Shown here: positions 8,525-17,626 of the stretch, one piece after another
Layout: every line of letters begins with the position of its first letter
Position numbering within the stretch: the stretch's first letter is position 1
From: Denitrificimonas halotolerans
Lineage (GTDB): Bacteria; Pseudomonadota; Gammaproteobacteria; Pseudomonadales; Pseudomonadaceae
Direction: 5' to 3'
DNA length: 64,000 nt
Assembly (NCBI RefSeq): GCF_034259425.1
Contig: NZ_JAXIVU010000001.1
Location: 248,001 to 312,000 of the forward strand
Position numbers and translations under genes: made by a program
The notes under the pieces: model-generated
Seen by the model: the letters and a program-made list of their open reading frames with translations, nothing else
Told to the model about the DNA's origin: nothing
Database searches by the model: none

Positions 8525-10243
8525 TCACTCGATTCCCTTACGCTTATATGGAAACACATCAATCACCTTACCCTCTCGAATTGCCGCTTGCAGCCCTTGC
8601 CAAAACTCTGCGGTAAATAAGTCAGCATGCAACTCTTTAAACTGCTTACGCAGTTGGTGATCAGTAAATAAAAAACGTGGGAATTCTTCAGGAAATACAT
8701 CATTCGGTGCCACCGAATACCATGGCTCAGCGGACATTTCATCTTCTGGATAGCGTGGCTCAGGGATTCTCCGAAAATTTATTTCTGTCAAATAGGTAAT
8801 CTCATCATAATCATAAAACACGACTCGACCATGTCGCGTCACACCAAAGTTTTTCAATAGCATATCACCAGGAAAAATATTCGCTGCAGCCAATTGTTTG
8901 ATGGCTAAGCCATAATCATCTAAAGCATCGATAATCTGTTGTTCATTGGCCGTTTCCAGATAAATATTCAGCGGCGTCATTCGTCGCTCAGTCCAGCAGT
9001 GTCGAATTAGCACCTCATCACCTTGCACTTCAACTGTGGCCGGAGCAACCTCTAATAACTCTGCCAAACACTCTGGCTCAAACTTAGCCACCGGAAAGCG
9101 TAAATCCGCAAATTCTTGGGTATCTGCTAAGCGCCCAACACGATCCACATACTTCACCAACCGGTAACGATCAATAACGGTCGCTCGATCCACCATTTTG
9201 GACGGTGAAAAGCGGTCTTTAATCAACTTAAAAACAGTGTTAAAGCCTGGCAAAGTAAACACTGTCATGACCATCCCGCGCACCCCAGGTGCCATCATAA
9301 ACTTATCTTCAGTAGTTTCTAAATGCTTCACCAAAGCGCGATAAAACTCAGTTTTTCCTTGCTTATAAAAACCGATAGAAGTGTACAGCTCAGAGACATG
9401 CTTACGCGGTAAAATACGGCGTAAAAAACTAATGAACTCCGCAGGGTAAGCAACGCGGACCATAAAGTAGGAGCGAGTAAACGAGAAAATAATGGACACT
9501 TCGGCCTCATCAGTGATCACTGTATCCATACAAATACCGAGCCCCTCGCGATTAAGCATCGGTATCACCAGTGGCCACTGCTCATCTTGAGTATAAATAC
9601 GTCCCAAAATATAGGCGCCTTTATTACGATACAAGCGCGAACTATAGAGCTCAATACACAGCTCAGGATCTTTACAAACCCAGTCAGGCAAGTTTGCACG
9701 TAAACGCTTTTCTAAACGCTGCAAGTCACGAGATTGATCTTCATAATCAACTACAAAGCGATAGTCCTCACTGATTTGATGCAAAGTGGTCGCTAAATCA
9801 CCTTCTGGACGATACGTACGAATTTGCATCGGTGCATCGTGAGCACTTAATGCCGCACGTGTACTGTGCACAAACATACAGCTGTCACTGATCAAGTCAT
9901 GACTGAAAAGACTATTAAAAACCGAATTAAACCAGGTTTCAGACAACTCATCATCAAGACGTAAATCAATTTGCCCAATATAAGAGTTCTTTATCTGCGG
10001 CCAGCACTCAATATTCAGCAGTATGTCTTCTCCATATTGACGCAGCAAAGCATCACGTGCTTCAGTGACGCAAATCTTATATAGCTGGATACGCGCGGCT
10101 GAGGCTTCTTGAATCTCTTGCCACTGAGCTTTTTCAAAACGCTCGCGGCCTAAGTTAGTGATTTCACGAAACCGTTCTCGATAATCATCAAAACGATCTA
10201 GGATCTGTCGCGCAATCGCTACAGCCGGAAAATCAATCGCCAT
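8525..10243 (-). CDS. aceK: Isocitrate dehydrogenase kinase/phosphatase
   Basis: AceK phosphorylates and dephosphorylates isocitrate dehydrogenase to divert carbon into the glyoxylate shunt. The 572-residue length matches the family, and motifs such as APGVRGMVMTVFTLPGFNTVFKLIKD (split: APGVRGMVM about 318 and VFKLIKD about 337, ATP-binding region) and YDYDEI (metal-binding Asp residues, about 485) are visible. The ATG at 10243 has GGGAG upstream. It is not beside aceA/aceB here but between cysK and guaB, as pseudomonads often keep aceK apart. Presence implies a glyoxylate shunt. Confidence 0.95.
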   Translation of the reverse strand: MAIDFPAVAIARQILDRFDDYRERFREITNLGRERFEKAQWQEIQEASAARIQLYKICVTEARDALLRQYGEDILLNIECWPQIKNSYIGQIDLRLDDELSETWFNSVFNSLFSHDLISDSCMFVHSTRAALSAHDAPMQIRTYRPEGDLATTLHQISEDYRFVVDYEDQSRDLQRLEKRLRANLPDWVCKDPELCIELYSSRLYRNKGAYILGRIYTQDEQWPLVIPMLNREGLGICMDTVITDEAEVSIIFSFTRSYFMVRVAYPAEFISFLRRILPRKHVSELYTSIGFYKQGKTEFYRALVKHLETTEDKFMMAPGVRGMVMTVFTLPGFNTVFKLIKDRFSPSKMVDRATVIDRYRLVKYVDRVGRLADTQEFADLRFPVAKFEPECLAELLEVAPATVEVQGDEVLIRHCWTERRMTPLNIYLETANEQQIIDALDDYGLAIKQLAAANIFPGDMLLKNFGVTRHGRVVFYDYDEITYLTEINFRRIPEPRYPEDEMSAEPWYSVAPNDVFPEEFPRFLFTDHQLRKQFKELHADLFTAEFWQGLQAAIREGKVIDVFPYKRKGIE

Positions 10244-10317
10244 CAGTCACACTCCCTCAATAAAACCTCCAACCCCTGCGTCGACTTGCAGCGATACAGG
10301 GGCCCATTACCTCTAAC

Positions 10318-11292
10318 TTATTGTGTAAGCTCTTGCTCCGTAAAGAGGTCATCAAACAACATACTGGACAAATAGCGCTCGCCTGAGTCAGGCAAAATCA
10401 CCACTATAGTTTTACCCTGCATAGCAGGCTGTTCAGCCAAACGTACCGCAGCTGCCATCGCTGCACCACAAGAAATTCCACATAAAATACCTTCTTCACG
10501 CATTAAGCGCAGTGCCATCTGCTTGGCTTCATCATCAGTAACTTGCTCAACCTGATCAAGCATTGTCAGGTCGAGATTTTTTGGTACAAAACCCGCGCCA
10601 ATACCTTGAATTTTATGCGGTGATGGTGCAGCCTCCTGTCCCGCCAATACTTGACTGATCACAGGCGAAGCACTCGGCTCCACACCAACTGACAATATAG
10701 GCTTTCCACAGGTGTTTTTAATATAACGTGAAACCCCTGTTAAAGTACCACCGGTACCAATGCCACTAACCAATACGTCAACCGCACCATCAGTATCACG
10801 CCAAATTTCTGGCCCTGTCGTCCTCTCATGGATATCAGGGTTCGCTGGATTATCGAACTGCTGTAAAACGAGATATTTCTCAGGGTTACTAGCGGCAATT
10901 TCATTGGCTTTGTCAATTGCACCTTTCATACCTTTAGCAGGCTCAGTCAAAACCAACTCTGCACCTAGCGCCTTGAGGATTTTACGGCGCTCTAAACTCA
11001 TAGAAGACGGCATGGTTAAAATCAACTTATAACCACGTGCAGCTGCAACAAAAGCCAAACCGATACCCGTATTACCTGAGGTCGGCTCAACCATAGTGAC
11101 ACCTGGTTTTAATAACCCTGCCGCTTCTGCAGCTTGAACCATGCCTACACCAACGCGACACTTAACTGAACCGGCTGGATTGCGTGACTCAACCTTAGCT
11201 AGAATCGTAACGCCCTTTGGACCTAAACGATTCATCTGCACCAAAGGAGTATTACCTACACTTTGCGCATTATCAGCATAAAATCCACTCAT
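10318..11292 (-). CDS. cysK: Cysteine synthase A
   Basis: O-acetylserine sulfhydrylase, a PLP enzyme making L-cysteine from O-acetylserine and sulfide. The 324 residues align along their whole length with my memory of E. coli CysK. The PLP Lys is K44 in GSVKCR; the Asn/Ser loop is PTSGNTGIGLA near residue 70; the phosphate-binding loop is GTGGTLTG; the C terminus LFTEQELTQ is CysK-like. The motif SVKCR favours CysK over CysM. Probably its own transcription unit upstream of aceK, divergent from the moxR gene. Confidence 0.94.
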   Translation of the reverse strand: MSGFYADNAQSVGNTPLVQMNRLGPKGVTILAKVESRNPAGSVKCRVGVGMVQAAEAAGLLKPGVTMVEPTSGNTGIGLAFVAAARGYKLILTMPSSMSLERRKILKALGAELVLTEPAKGMKGAIDKANEIAASNPEKYLVLQQFDNPANPDIHERTTGPEIWRDTDGAVDVLVSGIGTGGTLTGVSRYIKNTCGKPILSVGVEPSASPVISQVLAGQEAAPSPHKIQGIGAGFVPKNLDLTMLDQVEQVTDDEAKQMALRLMREEGILCGISCGAAMAAAVRLAEQPAMQGKTIVVILPDSGERYLSSMLFDDLFTEQELTQ

Positions 11293-11408
11293 GGAAAATT
11301 CCTCAATTGTTTGCTTTTTATTAATGAGAGCCTAAAGCTCTGTGCCCTAAGCGTCCAGTATCATTTATAACAATCAACGCACACAGAGTGACTAAAAAAG
11401 CTGTAACG

Positions 11409-11438
11409 TTCACAAATACAAGATGGGCAAGGTATAGT
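11409..11438 (+). promoter_or_regulatory. Putative promoter of the moxR-VWA pair
   Basis: TTCACA (11409-11414), an 18-base spacer and TATAGT (11433-11438) precede the MoxR start by about 67 bases. Confidence 0.5.
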
Positions 11439-11505
11439 AGACCGCATTACAAGCATTAATCTATGAACTGATAACAATAATACGCAAGTCTTGCTGAGGT
11501 TATAT

Positions 11506-12348
11506 ATGAAGTTTTCAGGTACTCAATCCTACGTTGCCACCGATGATCTTAAACTAGCAGTTAACGCCGCTATTACCTTAGAAAGGCCTTTACTGGTTAA
11601 AGGTGAACCAGGTACAGGTAAAACGATGTTAGCAGAGCAACTAGCAGAGTCCTTTAGCGCCAAACTTATCACTTGGCACATTAAGTCAACCACTAAAGCT
11701 CACCAAGGCTTATATGAATACGATGCTGTGAGCCGCTTGCGCGACTCACAACTAAACTCAGACAAAGTGCACAATGTACGCAACTACATCAATAAAGGTA
11801 AGCTTTGGGAAGCCTTTGAATCCGAAGATCGCGTTATTCTACTGATTGATGAAATCGACAAAGCAGACATTGAGTTTCCCAACGACTTACTGCAAGAAAT
11901 CGATAAAATGGAATTTTATGTCTACGAGACAGATGAAACCATTAAGGCTAAAAACCGCCCGATCATTATTATTACCTCCAATAATGAAAAAGAATTACCT
12001 GACGCATTCTTACGCCGCTGCTTTTTTCATTACATTGCTTTTCCTGATCGCAACACCTTGCAGAAGATTGTTGATGTACACTATCCAGACATCAGCCAAT
12101 CCTTAGTAAGTCAAGCGTTGGATGTGTTTTTTGAAGTACGCCAAATCCCTGGCCTGAAGAAAAAGCCCTCAACGAGCGAACTCGTAGACTGGATTAAATT
12201 GTTAATGGCAGACAACATCGGCGAGGAAGTCTTGCGTGAACGCGATCCAACTAAAGCCATCCCACCGTTGGCAGGCGCACTCATTAAGAACGAACAAGAT
12301 GTGATGCTTCTTGAACGTTTGGCTTTTATGAGCCGCCGTAAGCGCTAA
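11506..12348 (+). CDS. MoxR-family AAA+ ATPase
   Basis: A 280-residue AAA+ ATPase of the MoxR group. Walker A is GEPGTGKT (33-40), Walker B VILLIDEIDKA (about 105) and sensor 1 IITSNNEKELPDAFLRRC. MoxR ATPases act with VWA-domain partners as chaperones in cofactor insertion or complex maturation. The start at 11506 is chosen because TGAGGT lies 5 bases upstream; the TTG at 11491 overlaps that site. The next gene, 65 bases downstream, encodes a VWA protein, the usual partner. The client is not apparent from the neighbourhood. Confidence 0.9.
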   Translation: MKFSGTQSYVATDDLKLAVNAAITLERPLLVKGEPGTGKTMLAEQLAESFSAKLITWHIKSTTKAHQGLYEYDAVSRLRDSQLNSDKVHNVRNYINKGKLWEAFESEDRVILLIDEIDKADIEFPNDLLQEIDKMEFYVYETDETIKAKNRPIIIITSNNEKELPDAFLRRCFFHYIAFPDRNTLQKIVDVHYPDISQSLVSQALDVFFEVRQIPGLKKKPSTSELVDWIKLLMADNIGEEVLRERDPTKAIPPLAGALIKNEQDVMLLERLAFMSRRKR

Positions 12349-12413
12349 ATACATGTGCTGCGCGGGCAAGTACAACGAGCCCGCTGCACCTTTTACTTAA
12401 GAGGTCTGTAGCC

Positions 12414-13592
12414 ATGCTGCTGAATTTATTTAATGAAATGCGCGCCGCTAAAGTGCCGGTTTCGGTGCGTGAACTTCTCGACTTGATTAATGCGCTAAAA
12501 CACAATGTAGTGTTTGCAGATATGGATGAGTTCTATTATTTATCACGAGCTATCTTAGTCAAAGATGAGCGTCATTACGATAAGTTTGATCGCGCCTTTG
12601 CAGCCTACTTTGATGGCATCCAACACCTTGACCAACATATCGAAGCTTTAATTCCTGATGAATGGTTACGCCGTGAATTTGAACGCTCTTTAAGTGCAGA
12701 AGAGCGTGCTAAAATCGAGTCTTTGGGCGGCCTTGACAAACTCATCGAAGAATTTAAAAAGCGCCTCGAAGAACAAAAAGGCAAACACCAGGGTGGCAAC
12801 AAGTGGATTGGTACCGGCGGTACCAGTCCTTTTGGCTCCGGCGGCTATAATCCTGAAGGGATTCGTATCGGCAATGAAGGCGAACGCCAAGGTCGTGCAG
12901 TAAAAGTTTGGGAGCAGCGTGACTATAAAGACCTAGACGATCAAGTTGAGATCGGCACTCGTAATATCAAGGTTGCTCTACGTCGATTACGCAAATTTGC
13001 TCGCCAAGGTGCAGAAAATGAATTTGATTTAGACGCGACTATTGATCATACAGCCCGCGACGGTGGGCTACTCAATATCCAAATGCGCCCCGAACGACGC
13101 AATACTGTCAAATTGCTCATCTTGTTTGATATTGGCGGTTCTATGGATGCACATATTAAAGCCAGCGAGGAGCTATTCTCTGCCTGCCGAACGGAGTTCA
13201 AACATCTGGAGTATTACTACTTCCATAACTTTATTTATGAAGGTCTATGGCAAAATAATGCTCGCCGTCATAATGAGCGCATCCCAACTCAAGATGTGCT
13301 CAACAAATACGGAGAAGATTATAAAGTGGTATTTGTCGGTGATGCATCGATGTCCCCTTATGAAATTTCTCATGCAGGTGGTAGTGTTGAACACTGGAAT
13401 GAAGAACCAGGCTATATCTGGATACAACGTTTTAAACAGAAGTTTAAAAAAATCATTTGGCTCAACCCTTACCCTAGGGACACTTGGCACTATACTCACT
13501 CAATAGGCATGGTGCGCGAATTAGTTGATGACCAAATGTATCCCATGACTATAGAAGGGCTTGAAGCCGGTATGAGCTATTTAGCCAAATAA
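12414..13592 (+). CDS. VWA-domain protein (CoxE-like), partner of the MoxR ATPase
   Basis: A 392-residue protein with an N-terminal helical region, a charged helical stretch (about 100-125) and a Gly-rich linker (about 128-155), then a von Willebrand A domain. The MIDAS motif begins at D239 and reads FDIGGSMD, i.e. DxGGS instead of the classical DxSxS; VFVGDASMSP and NPYPRDTWHYT follow. No signal peptide, so cytosolic. It directly follows the MoxR gene, so the two probably form a metal- or protein-remodelling module. Exact role unknown. Confidence 0.85.
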   Translation: MLLNLFNEMRAAKVPVSVRELLDLINALKHNVVFADMDEFYYLSRAILVKDERHYDKFDRAFAAYFDGIQHLDQHIEALIPDEWLRREFERSLSAEERAKIESLGGLDKLIEEFKKRLEEQKGKHQGGNKWIGTGGTSPFGSGGYNPEGIRIGNEGERQGRAVKVWEQRDYKDLDDQVEIGTRNIKVALRRLRKFARQGAENEFDLDATIDHTARDGGLLNIQMRPERRNTVKLLILFDIGGSMDAHIKASEELFSACRTEFKHLEYYYFHNFIYEGLWQNNARRHNERIPTQDVLNKYGEDYKVVFVGDASMSPYEISHAGGSVEHWNEEPGYIWIQRFKQKFKKIIWLNPYPRDTWHYTHSIGMVRELVDDQMYPMTIEGLEAGMSYLAK

Positions 13593-13847
13593 ACATTAAC
13601 CCCGTGCGCTACTGTTTTGTTACCCACCTGTTGCATACCTAGCTGCTGCATAAGTGGTTAACACCTAGCGCACTTACTTCACGGAAAGACTCGCTCTAGA
13701 CAGCTTCGCCCCACCCTAGACTTGAACAACGGTTTGTAGAAAAGCTCAATACACAGAATCAATCACAGAGCGACTCATAATCAACTCACCCAACTTAATC
13801 TATGTAGATCTCAGCATACCGCAAGCCACTGATAACGAACACCGCCC

Positions 13848-14624
13848 TTAATCACCGTGGCTTTGAGCAACAATTTCACCGGCACGCCATAATATCCACT
13901 CTCCAGGCTGATAAAGATGCCATTTTTCATTATCTGTTAAGGGCTCTGTTGCCAGCACAGTTACAATGTCGTTGGGTGTGGTTTCAGCCTGAAAGTCCAC
14001 ACTGACATCGGCATCTTTCAAGGTTGCCGGACCAAAGGGCGCACGACGGGTAATATGTGCCAACTTGGTGGTGCAATAGCTAAAGAGCCAATCTCCATTA
14101 CTCAACAGACAATTAAAGACGCCTTTACTGCGATACTCCTCACAGGCAGCAACAATCACCGGTAACAACTGAGCAACAGTACACGTTTGGGTACAGCTGC
14201 TACGCAAGCGATTTAACAAATCACAAAATGCCGCCTCACTATCGGTATCACCTACCGTTTGATAAACCCCATCTAAAGGAGTGAAGCCCGCAAGCTGACC
14301 ATTGTGAGCAAAACACCAGTTACGGCCCCACATTTCACGCACAAATGGATGGGTATTAGCCAAACTTACAGCACCAACATTAGCCTGACGGATATGCCCA
14401 ATCACAGTTTCGCTTTTAATCGGGTAACGCTGCACCAAACGAGCAATTTCTGACTCTGCACTGGCTTGCGGGTCTTGAAATAAACGCAAACCCTTACCCT
14501 CATAAAAACCAATCCCCCAACCATCACGGTGTGGTCCAGTGCGACCGCCACGCTGCATCAGGCCTGTGAAACTAAAAACCACATCGGTTGGTACATTAGC
14601 GCTCATCCCAAGCAATTCACACAT
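13848..14624 (-). CDS. yafJ: Class II glutamine amidotransferase (YafJ family)
   Basis: A 258-residue Ntn-type glutaminase domain. The nucleophile is Cys2 (MCELLGMSANVPTD), exposed after removal of Met1. RGGRTGPHRDGWGIGFY and GHIRQANVG, NTHPF and FAHNGQ are glutaminase-fold motifs. No synthetase domain is attached, so the acceptor reaction is unknown. It lies 11 bases downstream of the small membrane protein gene and is probably co-transcribed with it and queG. Confidence 0.88.
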   Translation of the reverse strand: MCELLGMSANVPTDVVFSFTGLMQRGGRTGPHRDGWGIGFYEGKGLRLFQDPQASAESEIARLVQRYPIKSETVIGHIRQANVGAVSLANTHPFVREMWGRNWCFAHNGQLAGFTPLDGVYQTVGDTDSEAAFCDLLNRLRSSCTQTCTVAQLLPVIVAACEEYRSKGVFNCLLSNGDWLFSYCTTKLAHITRRAPFGPATLKDADVSVDFQAETTPNDIVTVLATEPLTDNEKWHLYQPGEWILWRAGEIVAQSHGD

Positions 14625-14635
14625 ATTTAACTTCC

Positions 14636-15067
14636 TTAACGCTGCGCAATCAAACCAGAAGCTGGAGTTGCATCTTGCTCTATAATTGATGATGGTTCCT
14701 GTTTCTGTGCAGCTTGGGCAGATTGCACTCTTCTTTTATACCGCGTCACCAGTAAACGGAACACAACGAATACGGCATACACTGCAAAAGCAATAGCCCC
14801 ATAAGTCAACAAATCAGCCAATGAGCGTAAAGCATCATTTCCTAGCTTAAACAGTATATCCATGGCAGTAATAGCCAAAGCCGGCGCGTAAAGATGACGC
14901 TCTGGATCCACCATGGTCGGAGTAAAGAGCAATACTCCAATACAAACCCGCAACGGCTCACGCAAATAGCGCCACATCCAACCCGTAAAATAAAAACTCA
15001 CCAATAAGCAACCTAAAGCCGCAGCGGCATAAATGCCCCAAGCCAGCTGATAATCATATTCTGTCAT
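14636..15067 (-). CDS. Small integral membrane protein of unknown function
   Basis: About 143 residues starting MTEYDYQLAWGIYAAAALG. Three hydrophobic segments are visible: about 9-30, about 44-70 (interrupted by a polar PERHLY loop) and about 86-112, followed by a basic stretch (RYKRRVQ) and a polar tail. The start at 15067 is preferred over upstream codons because those add a non-family-like Ser-rich stretch overlapping the queG end. It sits between queG and yafJ. I recognise no domain. Confidence 0.75.
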   Translation of the reverse strand: MTEYDYQLAWGIYAAAALGCLLVSFYFTGWMWRYLREPLRVCIGVLLFTPTMVDPERHLYAPALAITAMDILFKLGNDALRSLADLLTYGAIAFAVYAVFVVFRLLVTRYKRRVQSAQAAQKQEPSSIIEQDATPASGLIAQR

Positions 15068-15151
15068 AATATTTAAAGCACTTAAGCAGGCCCAAAAAGG
15101 CTTACATGATAGCGATTTTTCAGCACTTTGGCTTGACTTACCCAAGATTAA

Positions 15152-16249
15152 TCAAGAATGCGATAATTCTGTCGCATTGATAGAATCGAGCTGTTGGTGT
15201 TGTGCTAGCGCCCAACGTACATGCTCTTTTACCAATGCAGACGGATCATCTAAGCGCGCTTTTAACGCTTCTATCACAGGGATGGTACTTGGCGCGTTTC
15301 CAAGACCAACCGCTAAGTTACGTAACCAGCGCTCATACCCCGTACGCCGAATGGGTGACCCTTGACTACGTGCTAAAAACTGCTCTTCAGTCCACAAAAA
15401 CAACTCAGCCAAAGTGCTGTTATCTAAACGGTGCCGCGGCCGAAAATCACCCTCTTGGGTAGGTTTAGCAAAACGATTCCATGGACAAACCAACTGACAG
15501 TCATCACAACCAAATACACGATTACCGATCAAAGGACGCAACTCTTCTGGAATAGCACCTTTGAGCTCAATAGTCAGATAAGAAATACAGCGCCGTGCAT
15601 CCAACACCCGCTCCCCAACAAAAGCTTGGGTTGGACAAATATCCAAACAAGCGCTGCACCTCCCACAATGATCGCGATCATCAGGTTCATCGATTGGTAA
15701 GGGCAAATCAATAAACAACTCACCTAAAAAAAACCAACTCCCCGCTTTACGGTTCAGAATCAAAGTATTCTTACCCATCCAGCCTAACCCTGACTTACGA
15801 GCTAAAGGCTTCTCCAATACTGGAGCGCTATCGACAAAAGCACGATACCCAAAATGCCCGGTGACTTCAGTAATTTTTTCTGCCAGTTGCTGCAAACGCC
15901 TCCGAATTAACTTGTGATAATCACGACCCAAAGCATAACGCGATATATAAGCTCGCTCTGAATCAGCCAAAACTTGCATCATCTGGGTGTCTTCGGGCAG
16001 ATAGTCCATGCGCACAGAAATCACTCGTACAGTCCCAGGCACTAGCTCAGCTGGACGTGAACGTTTCGTCCCATGAGTAGTCATATAATCCATCTCACCG
16101 TGATAACCCTCAGCTAAAAAAGCATCTAAGCGTTGTGCATCTTCGCTTAAATCCACATCGGTAATACCAAGCTGTTGAAAGCCTAACTGCTCTGCCCACT
16201 CTCGAATAGATGCAGTGAGCGCAATTAGATTAAGTTGCTCAGACACCAT
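15152..16249 (-). CDS. queG: Epoxyqueuosine reductase
   Basis: QueG reduces epoxyqueuosine to queuosine in tRNA, using cobalamin and two [4Fe-4S] clusters. The 365-residue protein has the N-terminal DUF1730 domain (YLPEDT ... RDYH) and cobalamin-binding region, then two ferredoxin motifs, CGRCSACLDICPTQAF and CDDCQLVCPWN, and a C-terminal HEAT-like region. Divergent from nnrD with 60 bases between, as in Pseudomonas. Confidence 0.95.
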   Translation of the reverse strand: MVSEQLNLIALTASIREWAEQLGFQQLGITDVDLSEDAQRLDAFLAEGYHGEMDYMTTHGTKRSRPAELVPGTVRVISVRMDYLPEDTQMMQVLADSERAYISRYALGRDYHKLIRRRLQQLAEKITEVTGHFGYRAFVDSAPVLEKPLARKSGLGWMGKNTLILNRKAGSWFFLGELFIDLPLPIDEPDDRDHCGRCSACLDICPTQAFVGERVLDARRCISYLTIELKGAIPEELRPLIGNRVFGCDDCQLVCPWNRFAKPTQEGDFRPRHRLDNSTLAELFLWTEEQFLARSQGSPIRRTGYERWLRNLAVGLGNAPSTIPVIEALKARLDDPSALVKEHVRWALAQHQQLDSINATELSHS

Positions 16250-16309
16250 GTAAGATCACCTCTAAAAACGTTATACTATTTCTTATGATACGCACCGCTG
16301 GTAATAACC

Positions 16310-17152
16310 ATGATGAAAAACATCCGCAGTATACATGCTGGCAACTTACCCCGCCTTACTCCTCGACTACCCGATACTCACAAAGGCCTGTTAGGCCATG
16401 TTTTAATCATTGCCGGTGACTTAGGCATGGGTGGTGCTGGCTTACTCAGCGCACAAGCAGCTTTACGCTGTGGGGCCGGCATGGTGAGTTTAGCCACCCG
16501 AGAACAGCATGTAAGCGCTGCCTTGAGTCGTTTACCAGAAGTCATGACCTTAGCCATCAACTCCAGCGCTCAGTTACGCCCCCCTTTGCAACGTGCTAGC
16601 GTCATTGTTGTAGGTCCTGGTCTCGGCCAAACAGCTTGGTCACGAGCCTTGCTAAGTACAGCTACACAACAATCAGTACCTCAGGTATGGGATGCAGATG
16701 CTTTAAACCTACTCGCTCAAGGTATCTGCAACCAACCTCAGCAGTGTATTTTAACCCCACACCCAGGTGAGGCTGCACGCTTACTCAATATCCGTACAGC
16801 ACAGGTACAAGCCAACCGAAACAACGCTGCACTTCAGATCGCAGAACGTTATAATGCTGTCGTTGTGCTAAAAGGGCATCATTCTTTAATTGCGACCCCC
16901 GCTGGGGATTTATCTTGCGTAGAACGTGGCCATCCCGTAATGGCTGGCGCTGGTTTTGGCGATGTACTCAGCGGCGTTATTGCTGCTCTGCTCGCTCAAG
17001 GTCTACCCGCTTATTCTGCTAGCTGCTTAGCAGTTTGGCTGCATGCATGCGCCGGCGAACATCTTGCACGACAAGGGCGCGGCCTCGCAGCCAGTGATAT
17101 GTGCCACACTATCAGCACTCTTCTTGAGGAACACAGCCCATGCCAAGCCTAG
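16310..17152 (+). CDS. nnrD: ADP-dependent NAD(P)H-hydrate dehydratase, stand-alone domain
   Basis: Repairs hydrated NAD(P)H in an ADP-dependent reaction. The 280 residues cover only the ribokinase-like dehydratase domain: HVLIIAGDLGMGGAGLLSA (split AGDLGMGGAG near 42), LTPHPGEAARLL, VVLKGHHS and AGAGFGDVLSGVIAALLAQ near 225. The N-terminal NnrE epimerase domain, fused in E. coli YjeF, is absent. First gene of nnrD-tsaE-amiB-mutL and overlapping tsaE by 13 bases. Where the epimerase is encoded cannot be told from this window. Confidence 0.92.
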   Translation: MMKNIRSIHAGNLPRLTPRLPDTHKGLLGHVLIIAGDLGMGGAGLLSAQAALRCGAGMVSLATREQHVSAALSRLPEVMTLAINSSAQLRPPLQRASVIVVGPGLGQTAWSRALLSTATQQSVPQVWDADALNLLAQGICNQPQQCILTPHPGEAARLLNIRTAQVQANRNNAALQIAERYNAVVVLKGHHSLIATPAGDLSCVERGHPVMAGAGFGDVLSGVIAALLAQGLPAYSASCLAVWLHACAGEHLARQGRGLAASDMCHTISTLLEEHSPCQA

Positions 17153-17607
17153 AATTATACATAGAAGGCGAAAACGCTATGACCGCATTGGGGTACGCTT
17201 TAGCCCAGCAAACGGATGGCCATGGCATCCTTTTTTTACAGGGTGACTTAGGTGCTGGAAAAACCACATTATCGCGCGGCATCGTGCGCGGTTTAGGCTA
17301 TGATGGTCCCGTTAAAAGCCCCACCTTTACTTTAGTTGAACCTTATGAAATAAACGACAAACGGGTTTGGCACTTTGATTTATATCGCTTAAGCGACCCA
17401 GAAGAACTTGAATATCTCGGTATTCGCGATTATTTCGCGGATGATGACTTGTGCCTCATTGAGTGGCCACAACAAGGTCAAGGTTTTTTACCTCAACCAG
17501 ACCTCGAAATCAGCATAAAAGCCCATAATACTGGACGAATTGTGCGATTATTACCGTTCAGCACACGCGGCAAAAGTTGGTGCGCTGCTTTAGCAAGCCA
17601 TACTTAA
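17140..17607 (+). CDS. tsaE: tRNA threonylcarbamoyladenosine biosynthesis ATPase TsaE
   Basis: TsaE is the ATPase that drives the TsaBD complex in making t6A37 of ANN-decoding tRNAs. The 155-residue protein has Walker A GDLGAGKTT (35-43), the SPTFTLVEPYE switch and HFDLYRL motif. The first 13 bases overlap nnrD; GAGGAACA precedes the ATG. Only 19 bases separate it from the amiB start codon. Confidence 0.94.
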   Translation: MPSLELYIEGENAMTALGYALAQQTDGHGILFLQGDLGAGKTTLSRGIVRGLGYDGPVKSPTFTLVEPYEINDKRVWHFDLYRLSDPEELEYLGIRDYFADDDLCLIEWPQQGQGFLPQPDLEISIKAHNTGRIVRLLPFSTRGKSWCAALASHT

Positions 17608-17626
17608 ATACATAGTGAGGATAACT

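Noticed and set aside
10273..10302. CCCCTG/CAGGGG hairpin between cysK and aceK
   Set aside because: Only a 6-bp stem with a long loop and no T tract; not strong enough for a terminator.
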